NCBI GenBank assembly: GCA_030844895.1
Contig: CM061231.1
Location: 372,001-436,000, forward strand
Source of the DNA: Ambrosia x helenae
Taxonomy: Eukaryota; Streptophyta; Magnoliopsida; Asterales; Asteraceae
DNA: 64,000 nucleotides
Reading direction: 5' to 3'
Shown: in pieces, positions 1 through 11,847 of the stretch
Numbering within the stretch: position 1 is the first letter of the stretch
Layout of the letters: each line of letters starts with the position of its first letter
Program-made: the position numbers and the translations under genes
The notes under the pieces: generated by a model
What the model was told of the DNA's origin: nothing
What the model saw: the letters and a program-made list of their open reading frames with translations, nothing else
The model's database searches: none

Positions 1-1620
1 TGTTTGATTATACTCTTTTATGTATGAATAGTGACCCTCTGGCAAACCTACCTCTGTTTTGAATTTGTTGCTTCCATAGAGAAGTTATCAATCTCACTGT
101 AATGATCAGGAACATTCCAAATAACTGAATAATTTCAGCTTATGTTTAACTATTTTAGCAACTTCTAGAGAATGTAATGTCATGGAACCTTTGAAAGTGG
201 ATACCATGGATCAGAGAGATTTAAGCTAATCAAACTCATATCTCAAGCCGGTGCAAGTTATGAAATGACACATGCAGAATGATTTCGTACAAGATTCCTA
301 TGCAAGCAAGTCAAATTCAGTTGTTAGACCAACTTGAGATATGAGTTTGATTAGCTTGAATCTCTCTGATCCATGGTCAATGATAGCGGTCAACGATGAA
401 GACAACCTAAAAGTGGATACCATGGATCAGAGAGATTTAAGCTAATTAAACTCATATCTCAAGCCGGTGCAAGTTATGTTGTAGCAGTCAAGATTCCAAT
501 GCAAGCAAGTCAAATTCAGTTGTTAGACCAACTTGAGATATGAGTTTGATTAGCTTGAATCTCTTTGATCCATGGTATCCAGTCTTCAAGGTGGACTTAA
601 GCACCTGAACGGGAAGTTGAAATTTTGAATGATGTGCGTCGACTGCACCGAACACACAACAATTATTCACTATTTTATACATACAACACACCTTCATCGT
701 TGACCGCACTGTTCTTCTTGATCTTGATCTTCACACTTGCTTTTGACAAAGGTCTGGCTGACCTGAAGTGCCTTTGCAACCAGGTAAACAGATATCTCTC
801 TAAGATGAAAGCTTCTCTTCAGATTCTGATTGCACCGGTGGATTTGGAATTGGAATTAATGAAACAACTTTTCAGTTGTTATCTGAGAGATAGCGGTCAA
901 CGATGAAGACAACCTGAAAGTGGATACCATGGATCAGAGAGATTCAAGCTAATTAAACTCATATCTCAAGCCGGTGCAAGTTATGTTGTAGCATCTTTGA
1001 TCATCTTCTTGTAATTACTTTCTATTGTTTCGGGTTCCCTTCCATCGTTGACAAATATCTCTCTGAGATGATAGCTTCTCTTCAGATTCTGATTGCACCG
1101 GTGGAATTGGAATTGGAATTAATGAGACAACTTTTCAGTTGTTATCCGAGAGATAGCGGTCAACGATGAAGACAGCCTGAAAGTGGATACCATGGATCAG
1201 AAACATTCAAGCTAATTAAACTCATATCTCAAGCCGGTGCAAGTTATGTTGTAGCATCTTTGATCATCTTCTTGTAATTACTTTCTATTGTTTCGGGTTC
1301 CCTTCCATCGTTGACAGATATCTCTCTGAGATGATAGCTTCTCTTCAGATTCTGAAAGTGGATACCATGGATCAGAGAGATTCAAGCTAATTAAACTCAT
1401 ATCTCAAGCCGGTGCAAGTTATGTTGTAGCATCTTTGATCATCTTCTTGTAATTACTTTCAAGTTTCTTTATAATCATTGAAGACAACCTTTTCAGTTGT
1501 TATCCGAGAGATAGCGGTCAACGATGAAGACAACCTGAAAACAACCGGATGGTTGGTATCTATAGGTAAGAACATTGTGGATGAGGATTGTTTATCTTCC
1601 CATTGATTTCAAGTATGTTG
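1..1620. repeat. Scrambled modular and tandem repeat block
   Basis: No gene seen. A module starting GAAAGTGGATACCATGG recurs at about 193, 409, 916, 1179 and 1354. It is followed by a stretch ending in GCCGGTGCAAGTTATG and, in the later copies, by a segment with TCGTTGACAGATATCTC. The same module is inverted at about 331-376 and 532-576, so the block can fold into hairpins. Further modules (GTGACCCTCTGGCAAACC, AATGATCAGGAACATTCC, GATAGCGGTCAACGATGAAG) recur in other orders here and again at 4188-5000. Short open frames inside run through repeat units and are not credible genes. The parent sequence is not recognised. Confidence 0.75.
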
Positions 1621-3095
1621 TGTAACACCCCAACCGATGGCGGAAACATCGGGATGTCACGTATTGATGATTGTTCAGTAGCTCATGGTAAATAATAAAT
1701 TTCATTATATGATTTAAATAAATTACATACAATTGTTCTACAAGAATTCGTACATCAAATTGAATAAAACTATGCACACATCTTCAAGCATTAATTCAAA
1801 TCTTCAAGAAAGTAGAACCTGAAAAATGTTAAGTTGAAAATATTTTGGGTCAACAAAAGTTGGTGAGAATACATAGGTTCTTTGAATATAACTGATAACC
1901 ATAGTTTGTACAACAATCACAGTTGTATGATGATAGAGTATGATTCCGACATGTAACAATGCGTCTTTGTACAATCAAACCTTGTGTCGACTGATGACTA
2001 ACTCGCAAGTTAGTTTAATGTTGTTACTGTTATCGATCATCCCTGAATTTATGCGGGGGGGGGGGGGGGTGGGTTTGTCAGACCTATAGCGCTATAATCT
2101 AAACAGGCGGCTTGATCATTGTTAATGATTGTACTGTGTCTTTTTGTTACAGTCAAATGATAGAATGATGATGTACTTGAATCACAAGTAAATATGAGTA
2201 AATGATAGTATAAAATGTTTAAACATGTTTCACCCAAAAATAGTGAAAATAGGGAAAAGGGGCTATGTAAACTCACCTTAGCAAAATGTTATGTCTCGTG
2301 AAAATAGAATATGTGTTGCCAACGATGCCAAGTGTTACCCTATAATTAAGGTAATAAATATGTCTAAGTCTTTCTAGTCTACAAATATATTCTAGGGTTT
2401 CGAATTGGGGATAAGTGTCCGTTTGATTAATAAATTAAACGTTTAATAAATAAGAGAAATTTGATAAATAAATAAACAAAAGTCTTTTTTTGTAAATTTT
2501 AAATCAAAGATGGTCACAATATAAAGTTTTAAGCGTGAAAATAATTTTTATAGAATTATTTTCTTATAATTAGAATATTAAATCTATTTATTTCTAATTG
2601 TCAAAATATAACTTTAATATTTAAAAATATTAAAATTAAAAAATTTTTAAATTAAAAATTGTATTTCTGTTCTAAATGGATAGAAATAATTTATATAAAA
2701 TTTTGGTGCAAAAATATTGAAAAATGAATTTATTATGATTTATTTAACAAAAATTGATTAAAAATATTAAATAAATGGTATTTCAGAAATAAAAATCATT
2801 TCTGGAATGTTTATTGTTTTATAAGTTTGGGATATTTTTTGTGGAATTTAATAAAATCGTTTTGATATTTTTATAAAATTTTATAATTATAATTGAATAA
2901 ATTTGTATTATTTATTATATATATAAAATAAATATATTTTCGGAAAAGAAAATCTGAATAATGATATTTAGGGTATGAACATCATTATGTAAAATTTTGG
3001 GAATTTTTGAAACCTTATAAGTATTTTAAATAATTAAAGTGAATAATTATATAATTTAATCCCAATAAATCGAAAAACCAAAAAAAAAATGCATA

Positions 3096-3165
3096 GGGTG
3101 GGGCTCGAACCCTTGTGGTCCGGTTCACAAGCACCAGACACAACCACTTGATCTAGATTAGTGGT
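3096..3165 (-). other. tRNA-like segment (A/B-box like) in solo LTR
   Basis: Read on the minus strand, an A-box-like TAGATCAAGTGG is followed about 30 bases later by a B-box-like GGGTTCGAGCCCC. Beyond it lies an uninterrupted T run that could end Pol III transcription. The folding is not good enough to call a functional tRNA. It may be a tRNA relic or the head of a SINE. Confidence 0.45.
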
Positions 3166-3784
3166 TGTGTTTGGTTTCAGTCAGTTTAAAATAAGTATAC
3201 AAGCCTGTGTTGATGTTCTTCCCTAATTTAAATCTAACAAACCCTAGATTATACAATAATCAGTTTTAACAAACAATAACCCGATTAAACATAGGGTTAT
3301 TGTTTGTTGAGGGCCGATGAACAAAACCTTCAAAACAATTGAAACTTACAAAGCTTAATTCGTGATTTTTGAATGGTCAACAGAAAAGTCAAACGAACGA
3401 ACAAAGGCTTTGAAATGATGATTTTTACAGAAATTGGAGATAAGGAGAGTATTATCGGCGAGTAGTGAGTGTAATGGAGGGTTCAATTTATACTAAACAC
3501 TCGGCTCATAGGTTTGGAAGGTTTGACTCAAGTTTTAATTAAAAACGCGTAATTGGTCTTAAATCGGGTATGTTTTGACCGTGTTAATACGTTTAATACA
3601 CGTAATATTATGTCAATTCCATCATACGAGTCAATCAGATGGTAATTTCTATGTTTAAGCTTCAATCAAAGCACAACCTATGGTGGTTGTGGCTCGGCAG
3701 TTGTGCAGCGAGCAGAAGAAGCAGTATCTCAGATTCAATAGTCGCTATAAAGGTTAATAATGCCTAGATTCTTCAACAACTTAA

Positions 3785-3863
3785 CATGTAGCCTAGTGGT
3801 AGTGTAGACGGTTGTTGGTTCCAACCCGGCCTTAGACCCCGGTTCGAGTCTAGGCCACATCGT
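3785..3863 (+). other. tRNA-like segment (A/B-box like) in solo LTR
   Basis: The plus strand shows an A-box-like TAGCCTAGTGGTAG and, about 45 bases later, a B-box-like GGTTCGAGTC, followed within about 15 bases by nine T residues. This matches the arrangement on the other strand at 3096-3165, but in opposite orientation and with different middle sequence. A plausible cloverleaf is not obvious, so I call it tRNA-like, possibly SINE-derived. Confidence 0.45.
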
Positions 3864-4012
3864 TTTTTTTTTCTTTTCAGCAAGGAAGGGAGGGGGAGAG
3901 GAAGGCTTGGGCCGGGTTTTGTTAATGGGCTGGCTTATTGGGCTGGGTCAATAAGTTGGTTGGGTTATAATTATAATCAGATTTTCTTATCTTCAACATT
4001 ATTGTTATTATC

Positions 4013-4050
<38 letters not shown>

Positions 4051-4187
4051 TATATATATATATATAAAGTGGTAAAAAATATGTAAATAACAAAAAAAAA
4101 TACATATGTATATATCAAGTATATAGTGAGTGAAGTGGTGGTTTGATTAATTCAACACTTGGGAAGAATGCGCGATGTTACATGTTG

Positions 4188-5000
4188 CCACACAAGACGA
4201 ATGTTGCAACATGAGTTCGACCAAGATGACACACGAAGCTTTAGACTCCAACCGGATCCAAGTATTACTGTAATGATCAGGAACATTCCAAATAACTGTT
4301 CAATTTCAGCTTTTGTTTAACTATTTTAGCAACTTCCATAGAGAAGTTATCAATCTCACTTCTCACTGTCCATGTTTACCTTCAACGTCCAACGGTAATG
4401 AGTAACCTAGTAACCTCTACAATGATGTGATTTGTTTTAGATAAGGAGGTATATGTTCAATGAACTTTTCATGCAAGCAAGTAAAATTCAGTTGTTTTAC
4501 TAATTTCATAGTCTTGATACTTTTAACAATCGGGTCGGCGCTAACGATGAGTTTGATGAATCATTGTACGTGGTCTAATCAGGTATATGTACAATGATGT
4601 GATTTGTTTTAGATAAGGAGGTATATGTACAATGAACTTTTTACGCTAAATAAAACTGATTAATGTTCTTTATATATGAATAGTGACCCTCTAGCAATCA
4701 TCGTTGGTATTAATGGCAAGATATGTGGCTTTAGTCCTTTACGCAGGTTTGCCAGAGGGTCACTATTCATACACACAACTTTTTGCTCTAGTGGTGTGCT
4801 CTACCTTTTTGACAAACACCTGGCTAACCTGTCCAGTTATCAATCTCACTAGCAATCATCGTTGGTAGCTATAGGTAAGAACATTGTGGATGATGATTGT
4901 TTATCTATCTTCCCATTGATTTCAAAGGATATTCATGTGAGAATGATTTCGTTACTGTAATGATCAGAAACATTCAAAATAACTGTAATTGATTTCCATG
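4188..5000. repeat. Continuation of the scrambled modular repeats
   Basis: Right flank of the solo LTR. It holds the same modules as 1-1620 in a new order: the AATGATCAGGAACATTCC module at about 4272 and 4960, the TATAGGTAAGAACATTGTGG module at about 4869 (also just left of the solo LTR at 1560), and GTGACCCTCTGGC-type sequence at 4683 and, inverted, at 4747. A GATAAGGAGGTATATG module occurs twice. No open frame worth calling. Confidence 0.7.
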
Positions 5001-5113
5001 ATCTACCTTTACATTATTATTATTTTTTAATTTTTTTTAACTTTTTATAATTATTAAATTAAAAAAAAAAACCAACTCAAAACATCAAAACAACTACCAA
5101 AATAAATTACCCC

Positions 5114-5151
5114 TCGAAGCGCCTCGCTTAGGCCTAAGCGAGGCGCTTCGA
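5114..5151. repeat. Perfect 38-nt palindrome
   Basis: Each arm is 19 nt (TCGAAGCGCCTCGCTTAGG and its exact complement) with no loop. It is GC-rich in AT-rich surroundings and can extrude as a cruciform or form a strong RNA hairpin. A diverged second copy lies 51 bp downstream. Confidence 0.9.
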
Positions 5152-5202
5152 ATTTAAAAATCAGCTTTTTCTGCCCCTCGTACTGACCTCCTCGAATTGA
5201 GC

Positions 5203-5240
5203 TCAAAGCACCTCGCTTAGGCTTAAGCGAGGCGCTTTGA
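5203..5240. repeat. Near-perfect 38-nt palindrome, second copy
   Basis: The same motif as the palindrome at 5114-5151, with two arm mismatches. The arms read CAAAGC-ACCTCGCTTAG and its near complement. The two palindromes and the 51-bp spacer look like one foldback unit. Confidence 0.85.
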
Positions 5241-6901
5241 GGGGGTTAAAATAGAAGGTGGGGGGTTTAAATATAACCACCCAAGTATAATTGGTTTATG
5301 TCATTAAAGTATTAAATCGTGAAAGCATCAAGTTCATGATCGCTTGAAAGATAAAATTCGTTATTATTGTCATCCTCATTAATAAAAGTATAACTATTTT
5401 CATTTTCCACATTCTTTAATATGATGTTTTAGTTAACAATAATCAAAATATACTAAAATTACATAAGATAAGTAAAAAATATACCAAGTAACCTTGTCTT
5501 TGGGAAACCGGTTCATATTCTTTCTCACTTAACATGATATCTATATCATCATTATGGGTCGATAAAGTCTAAAATTTAACCTTGCACCGGTATCGGTATA
5601 GCGATATAAACCGGTATACCGGAATTTACCGACGGTTCAAATCCTTTATCGTTTCCCCAAATTACCGGAATGATTCGTACCGTCCAGGACACCGGTAAGC
5701 GGTATAAACAGGTTTTTAAAACATTGCTTTCAAGTGTATATAACTCGGAACGTTATGTGTACATCACACATTCGAGGTTAGAAACATGTATGCAAAACAA
5801 AACCAACCTATTAGGTAATTATTCAGCCTATCATTGATGCCTCTCGCAACATCTAGCTACTTGACATATAAGAACACCTTTAATAGGGCGTTTTAAGGAA
5901 AGAGGATGTGATGGGGAGTTAACAATCATTTTTGTCCTTAAGGTTTGGTCAGATTTGCTGGCACAACCCATTTTTTTTTTACAACTGGATACCTGACGTT
6001 TGGATTTTGTACTATTTCCATCTAATTCATTAACTTTGTTTGTTTACTCTGTTAACTCAAGGATATTATTCTCATTCCACCTATTTATTTTTGTTTTTCT
6101 ATTTCTTTCAATCCTTTACTTTTTTTATATGATAAAACTTAATATATTTATTTATTGTATATCACCCCCCACCTCTCTTTCTTTGTGTCAGACACACAAT
6201 CGAATCAAATATGAAATCTGGCCCGAGTACCGAGCCATGAGCCAAACCACTAAACGTCTCTAGAAAAAACACGAAACCACCTCTAACTATCAACACAACT
6301 ACCATTCATCATCTTAACCTCCATCATCATGAACCATCGCCCCCATTGTCATCACCTACCCAACCACCACCTAAAAACCACCATTACCACCATCAGCCCT
6401 GAACAAAAGCCACCACAACCACCACTATCCTGGCCATCACGGAGTCGTGAGCAACCACCACCATCCCGTCGTTCACCAGCTTTGAACCTAACAACCACAC
6501 CCAAAAAAAACACTGTCCGCGTTCCCCCTGTAACAACCACAACAAGTGTTGTGTTGGGTGATGCACTGATATTTGTGTGTTGTTGGTTAGATTATGTTTG
6601 TGATTGATTGAGTACATTGCGTTGATGGAGCTTAAAAAGGAATGGTGAAGTCTTGTTAGGTATTATTTTTGTAATTGTTCGTTGAGTGGTATGAGTTGCT
6701 ATTGGTTAGATTTTGCTTCTTGATGTGTTTGTGATTGATTCAGTACATTGCGTTGAAGGTGGTGGCTTAAGGTTCAGGATGATTGGATGATCGGATTGAG
6801 GGTGTTGTAGGATGATTGGATTTTTAGGGTTTAAAACCCTTCAAAAGGGGTAAGATAAAGATGACAAGATATTTCTTATTAAAATAATCATAGACGAAAT
6901 G
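5241..6901. other. Intergenic, no credible gene
   Basis: AT-rich DNA. At 5585-5720 lies a dispersed-repeat-like patch with repeated ACCGGTA-type motifs, also present in intron 1 of the glutamine synthetase gene. At 6329-6607 a CCA-rich tract gives a His/Pro/Thr-rich open frame on one strand and Gly/Val-rich frames on the other. No domain, splice structure or convincing promoter is visible, so I treat it as low-complexity sequence. Confidence 0.6.
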
Positions 6902-7213
6902 TCCATACTATATTATAAGACATTTTCGATTGACTTCTTAAATTTAAGTTTTACAGTATAATTGCTTATGGTACAACACACAATACATATGTTAACTACT
7001 TTTTAAGGCAAATATGTCTTTTATACAATACTTACACATTTGTCCCTTCAACTTTTATTCATGTAAATAATAATTTACTTTTGCACTCTTATTTTAACCC
7101 ACTACCCCCATAATTTTTAAACATTTATAACTTTTTCACACATGTTAATATTTTCTTAATATTATTAAACTGTATAAACAAGCATTTTATTCTCTTTAAT
7201 TTGAGTATAGTAT

Positions 7214-9343
7214 TTTAACACCCCAACCGATGGCGGAAACATCGGGATGTCACGTATTGATGATTGTTCAGTAGCTCATGGTAAATAATAAATTTCAATA
7301 AATGATTTAAATGAATTACATACAATTGTTCTAAAAATTTGTACATCAAAAAAAAAAAAAAAATACTAGCTACGCATCTTCAAGCATTAACTCTAATCTT
7401 CGAATAAGCCATAACCTGAAACATGTTAAGTTTGAAAATATTTTGGGTCAACAAAAGTTGGTGAGAATTACATAGGTTTTTGATAATTGAATAAAAATGT
7501 TGTGCAATTCATGTGTCATGTCAATCTAGTCCATATGTGAGAACATACTAGAAATAAATCGAGTGCATAACCAACCCTGGTGACTGTTATAATATGATAC
7601 ATCCCATACGCTCATGGTTCACTTGAATATGTTATACGATAACAAACACCCACGCTACCTTTGTAGGAGGCACGTATCCGGGTGGGATTGTCAGTCCAAT
7701 AGATCTATCAATGTATACCGTCGGCTTGTACGGAGTTAATGATTATGCTAGAATGGTGCTTACTCTAATCATGCTCAAGACATAATGCAACATAGAAAAC
7801 ACATAGACACATTGATGATTGAATTGCATAAATGATGTTGTAACATGTTTCACCCCAAAAATGGTGATAAATAGAAAAGGGGCTATGTAAAACTCACCTT
7901 AGCAAAGTGTTAAGTCTTGCAAGAATTCAATGGGAATTGGCAATTTTATGCATGAACCTATGATACGGTTATTCAAGATTAGTCTTCTCAAACTATTTGC
8001 GTGTTTCTAAAGTTTGTATTATAAATAGTTTAATATAAACTAGTGTTTGTATGACTAACATCCTTCATTATTATTGTTATTTAAATTTGCATTCTCACAT
8101 AAAGATACAAATTTTTGTTTTCATACGATAATCTAAATAATTGGCCAATATTTCATCTTTGGAATATATGATTTTAAAAAAAATGGTTGTAAAGAAAAGA
8201 ACCCAACAAGTATCGAAATCATATTTCAATTTGTAAGCATGGATATAAATGGAACTTGGAAGAAGTCACAAAAAAAAATATATATCTTTATGGATCCGAC
8301 TGAAACTCATAACCGTGAAATGTGAATTGGAAACCAACAACTCAACAAAGTGACATGGACCTATGGTTTCGTTTGTGAACAAAACCAATCATGTAAAAAA
8401 AATGTTTCAGTTACCTTCTTATTCACATATAACCCATAGTATCCGCCCTCATCTTCAAACCCCAAAATTTGCGTTTAATGTTTATAGTTAATAATCAACA
8501 CGTTAGGCTTTTAATCTATATAACGAGACGAGTAGATCGGTATTAGAGTTACCTTGAATGGGACCTTGTTTGACGCCAACAAACATGGAGGGAACTCACG
8601 ACGGCTACTGGGATAGCAACCCAACGATAGAGAGGCAAGACGGGCGAAGGACAGAGTCGATGAGTGTTGTGCGTCGGTTCTTCGTCGGGAAAACAAAACA
8701 GAGTAAGAGCCAAGGGGAAAGTTGGTTTTGTTTGGTGAGTTTCAGGTTTGTGGTATTCACCAAAATTCCGAACAGGAGCGGCGGCTCGACGAGTGTTGAA
8801 CAAAGGGAAGGAGGGGTGTCGTTTAAGATGCGAGTTGTGTTTGAAACAAGGGAAAAAAATCGACCATTTATAGAATTAAAGGTCCGCATAAGAGCTATTG
8901 TGATGCTTGGAATATCCGGCAAGATATACGGCGTAAATCGAAGTGATATATATATTGAATATCCATTTGTCGGTTAAATGCGATTGATTTGGTGAAAGAT
9001 TAGGAAAGTTTGAGACTATGATTATTTATAGGTGGTGTGCACTAGTATTGGATGGTTTTACATTGGTTAATTATTATTATTCATTTGCTATAGTTATTTT
9101 TTTTTTAAGCAAGTCAACGAAAATGAAGGATTTTTCTTTTCATTCTTTCCATGTTTCAATAGAATAGTTCCAATTAATATTAAATGCACTAATAATTTGA
9201 AAATTCATGTGTCGCTAAGAATTGGTTGGGCTATATGATGAAGTAAAATCGCTTTATGGAAATTTAAAATTTTGAAATTTTATTTTGGTCACACTAGCTT
9301 TCTAAAATTTGATTTAATTTTTGACAAAATCATGATTGCTACA
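7214..9343 (-). repeat. LTR (3' LTR in element orientation)
   Basis: Direct-repeat partner of 11848-13979. A 139-codon open frame at 8558-8977 recurs almost unchanged in the partner LTR. It has no recognisable domain and overlaps frames on the other strand, so I do not call it a gene. Confidence 0.92.
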
Positions 9344-9361
9344 GTCTCCCCTACTTTTGGG

Positions 9362-9378
9362 AACTTCGTCCCGAAGTT
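9362..9378. other. Conserved hairpin beside the polypurine tract
   Basis: A 7-bp stem AACTTCG/CGAAGTT with a 3-nt loop, just inside the LTR and next to the purine tract. The same stem sits at the same place in the related element (23966-23982). Confidence 0.6.
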
Positions 9379-9944
9379 GATGTTGGGGTGGTTGCTGGAA
9401 AAAGGTGAGGGTAGTTGGGTATGTATTAGGGCAACCGTGGTTTAGTTTATGGTATGACCAAATAGGATAGAGCGTTTCATATGACCTTGGATATTTATGG
9501 GTTCTTGAGAATTGGATTATGTTGGTTTGAAATAACGAGGAAAATATGTCTAATAGGTGACCAATTTAAGTATTATGAATTCGAAAAAGAATGCATGATT
9601 TGATTGACTATGAAAAGAGTAAAATGAACTACCAAACAACTAAGGTCTGTTATTGGTTTGATCCCTAGTCTCATTTTTTTTATGTATCATTGGTGTTTAT
9701 ATCTAGGGTGTACCGCAGCTAACCCACTACACCTCTGATACTTCGAAAGCGCACTGGATTTCTTACCAAAACCCTAATAGAATTTCACACTACCTTAACG
9801 TACCTGTAAATTCATGATTACGTTCCGGACCGCAATCACCAATTTACCTTACATTAGGGTTTTGTGTCATTCTATGACTATAAACACACATGTAAAATAA
9901 TGCAATTAACCTTGTGGTTGAATCGTATACAATGTATCTAAAAA

Positions 9945-10170
9945 TAAGTCCAACTGTTGAGCAGGAAAAAGACCTCTACCAGTCAGTGAGTAAGAACCTC
10001 TACCGATTGTTGAGCAGGTGCGATAGCCTCTACCAGTCGTTGAGCAGGTTGTTAGGGCCTCTACCGACTGTTGAGCAGGCATGATGACCTCTACCAATCG
10101 TTGAGTAGGTTATTTGGTACTCTACTAACTGTTGAGCAAGTACCTCATCCTCTACCAGTTGTTTGATTAA
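9945..10170 (-). repeat. Internal minisatellite of the LTR element
   Basis: About six imperfect units of 30-40 bp, each holding CCTCTACC followed by a GTTGAGCAGG-like core. The related element at 20968-25373 carries about three units in the equivalent place (23702-23820), so the array belongs to the family's 3' non-coding region. The Cys/Thr-rich open frame here is just the repeat translated. Confidence 0.8.
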
Positions 10171-11831
10171 GTGTACCAATTATTTCACACATAAATTGCG
10201 AATTGATAATATGTACATGTAAGCAATCAAGTATCAAGTATAACATGCGAGTTGTAATAGAGTTGCCCTAGACAAGGTTAATGACTCTAGGTGTGTCTAT
10301 AGCAAATAGTTTATGTTCCATGCTTTCAAGTATCATGAATAATCAAATGTTCAGGTAGATAATCAAATCCTCATGTATAACTATTATTCAAGTTTGATGC
10401 AATGAACAATTAAGTTTTCAATAGTTTGGTTATCGTGGAGATCAAGTTCATGTTCGAGGAGGTGAAGGATGTGAATTTGGTTTTTGAGAGATGATGAAAA
10501 CTCAAAGTAACATCAAGGTTGTGAAAAATGGTGAATGTGTAGATGGTTGATAAAGGGTTTAATTTATAGGGTTTCAAAAAGACGCAAGTAGTAAGGTGAT
10601 CATGCAGAATAATCGTGGTGTTTTAATAAATGGTTAGATACAAGCGTATGAGAAAACATGATTGTGGTATTTGCCAAAAATTTGTAATAGTTCGAACAAG
10701 TTTAAAATAAGTAGGTGTCAATGGAAAAATTGTAGAGTAAATTTTGTTCCTGTGGATGGAAAGATTTTTTGTTCAAAATTGGTTTTGTATATAAAGCAAA
10801 AGTCATTAAATAGTACAACTAAATTGATTTAGATCAAAATATTTCGATGAGTCATAGGTTTTAAACACGATGTCGGATTTCAAAAATCAAGAATTTGTTG
10901 AGGTGTTTTGTATAATTGACTTTGATTATTCCATAAAAAGAAGTGGTTCCTAATATATTAAAACTTTTTTTTTAAGATCATTTGTTACACCAGTAAATTG
11001 TTACACCAACATTTGAAATTTAGAAAATGAGTTTGTGGAATAAAAGGCTTTTTGACAAAAATATTTATTTACTTTAGTTTGTGAAACTCCTAGGTAATGA
11101 ATATTTGACAAAATTTAGTACTCTTTAATGTTGGTGCTAGAGTATCTCCTATAAGCAGGTTACGAGATGATAGTTTGAACAAGGATTTTAAAATCTTGAA
11201 TATGATGAAATTTGATGGTTGAGGGTGCCTTTAAAAAAATGTAGAGGGGAGAAGTTTAAAATAAAATTGGCCCGAAGGTAATACGATTTAAGAAGTAAAA
11301 TATGTAATATGTTGTAAAGAGAAATATATGATTTGGGTTGGATGTTAAAAATAATTAAACAAGCGGGTAATATTACAAGTTTGTAAAATGAAATATGATT
11401 GTGAGATCCACAAATGTTTCATGAAATTTAGGCTAACGAGTGGATTATATAAGGAAGAAAATAGATTTGAATTGCAAAAAAAAAAAAATTAGATTCAAAT
11501 CTTAGAATTTAAATGAGAGTAAGGGGGTATAAATGAAAACGAAACACAAAGATTGTATTCATTTGTCCACGTATATACGAAAACGTTGACTTATCAAGAC
11601 AGATCAGATCTAAGCCCAGTGAATTTGCCCTATTAAACTAGGAGTACATTGGGATTGCAGCAAGTGAAAGAGAGTGTAGGCAAGACCAAGCTAGGGTAAG
11701 AATAAGGAGGAGGATAAGGATAGAGATAAGGAGGATAAGGTAGAGCTACAAGCAACTAAAGCAAGTACTGATTAAAGTCATAAGGCTATAGACTAGATTA
11801 TTTTTCTAATAACCTAATTCCCTATAACCAA

Positions 11832-11844
11832 GGCTCTGATACCA
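11832..11844 (-). other. Primer binding site (initiator tRNA-Met)
   Basis: On the minus strand TGGTATCAGAGCC starts three bases inside the LTR boundary. It is complementary to the 3' end of plant initiator methionine tRNA, the usual primer of many Ty3 elements. Confidence 0.85.
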
Positions 11845-11847
11845 ATC

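Larger units (their letters stand above)
1621..4182 (-). mobile_element. Solo LTR of a Ty3-like retrotransposon
   Basis: The segment begins TGTAACACCCC and ends TGTTACA. It is flanked by the exact 5-bp direct repeat TGTTG at 1616-1620 and 4183-4187, the mark of an LTR element reduced to one LTR by recombination. Its first 600 bases or so resemble the LTRs of the element at 7214-13979, including the GATGGCGGAAACATCGG stretch, so it belongs to the same family and lies in the same minus orientation. At 2562 bp it is longer than its relatives. The extra part is AT-rich and holds two tRNA-like segments and an (ATT)n/(TA)n tract near 4005-4068. No coding sequence. Confidence 0.88.

Noticed and set aside
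6329..6607. His/Pro/Thr-rich frame, possible small secreted protein
   Set aside because: It is a CCA-rich tract open in several frames on both strands, with no signal peptide or promoter.
8558..8977. A 139-codon frame repeated almost unchanged at 13195-13614, with overlapping frames on the other strand
   Set aside because: Both copies lie in the paired LTRs of one element, so their conservation reflects recent duplication. No domain is recognisable.
9945..10170. CRISPR-like spaced repeats
   Set aside because: Units are imperfect and vary in spacing, lie in a plant retrotransposon, and have no cas genes. It is a minisatellite.
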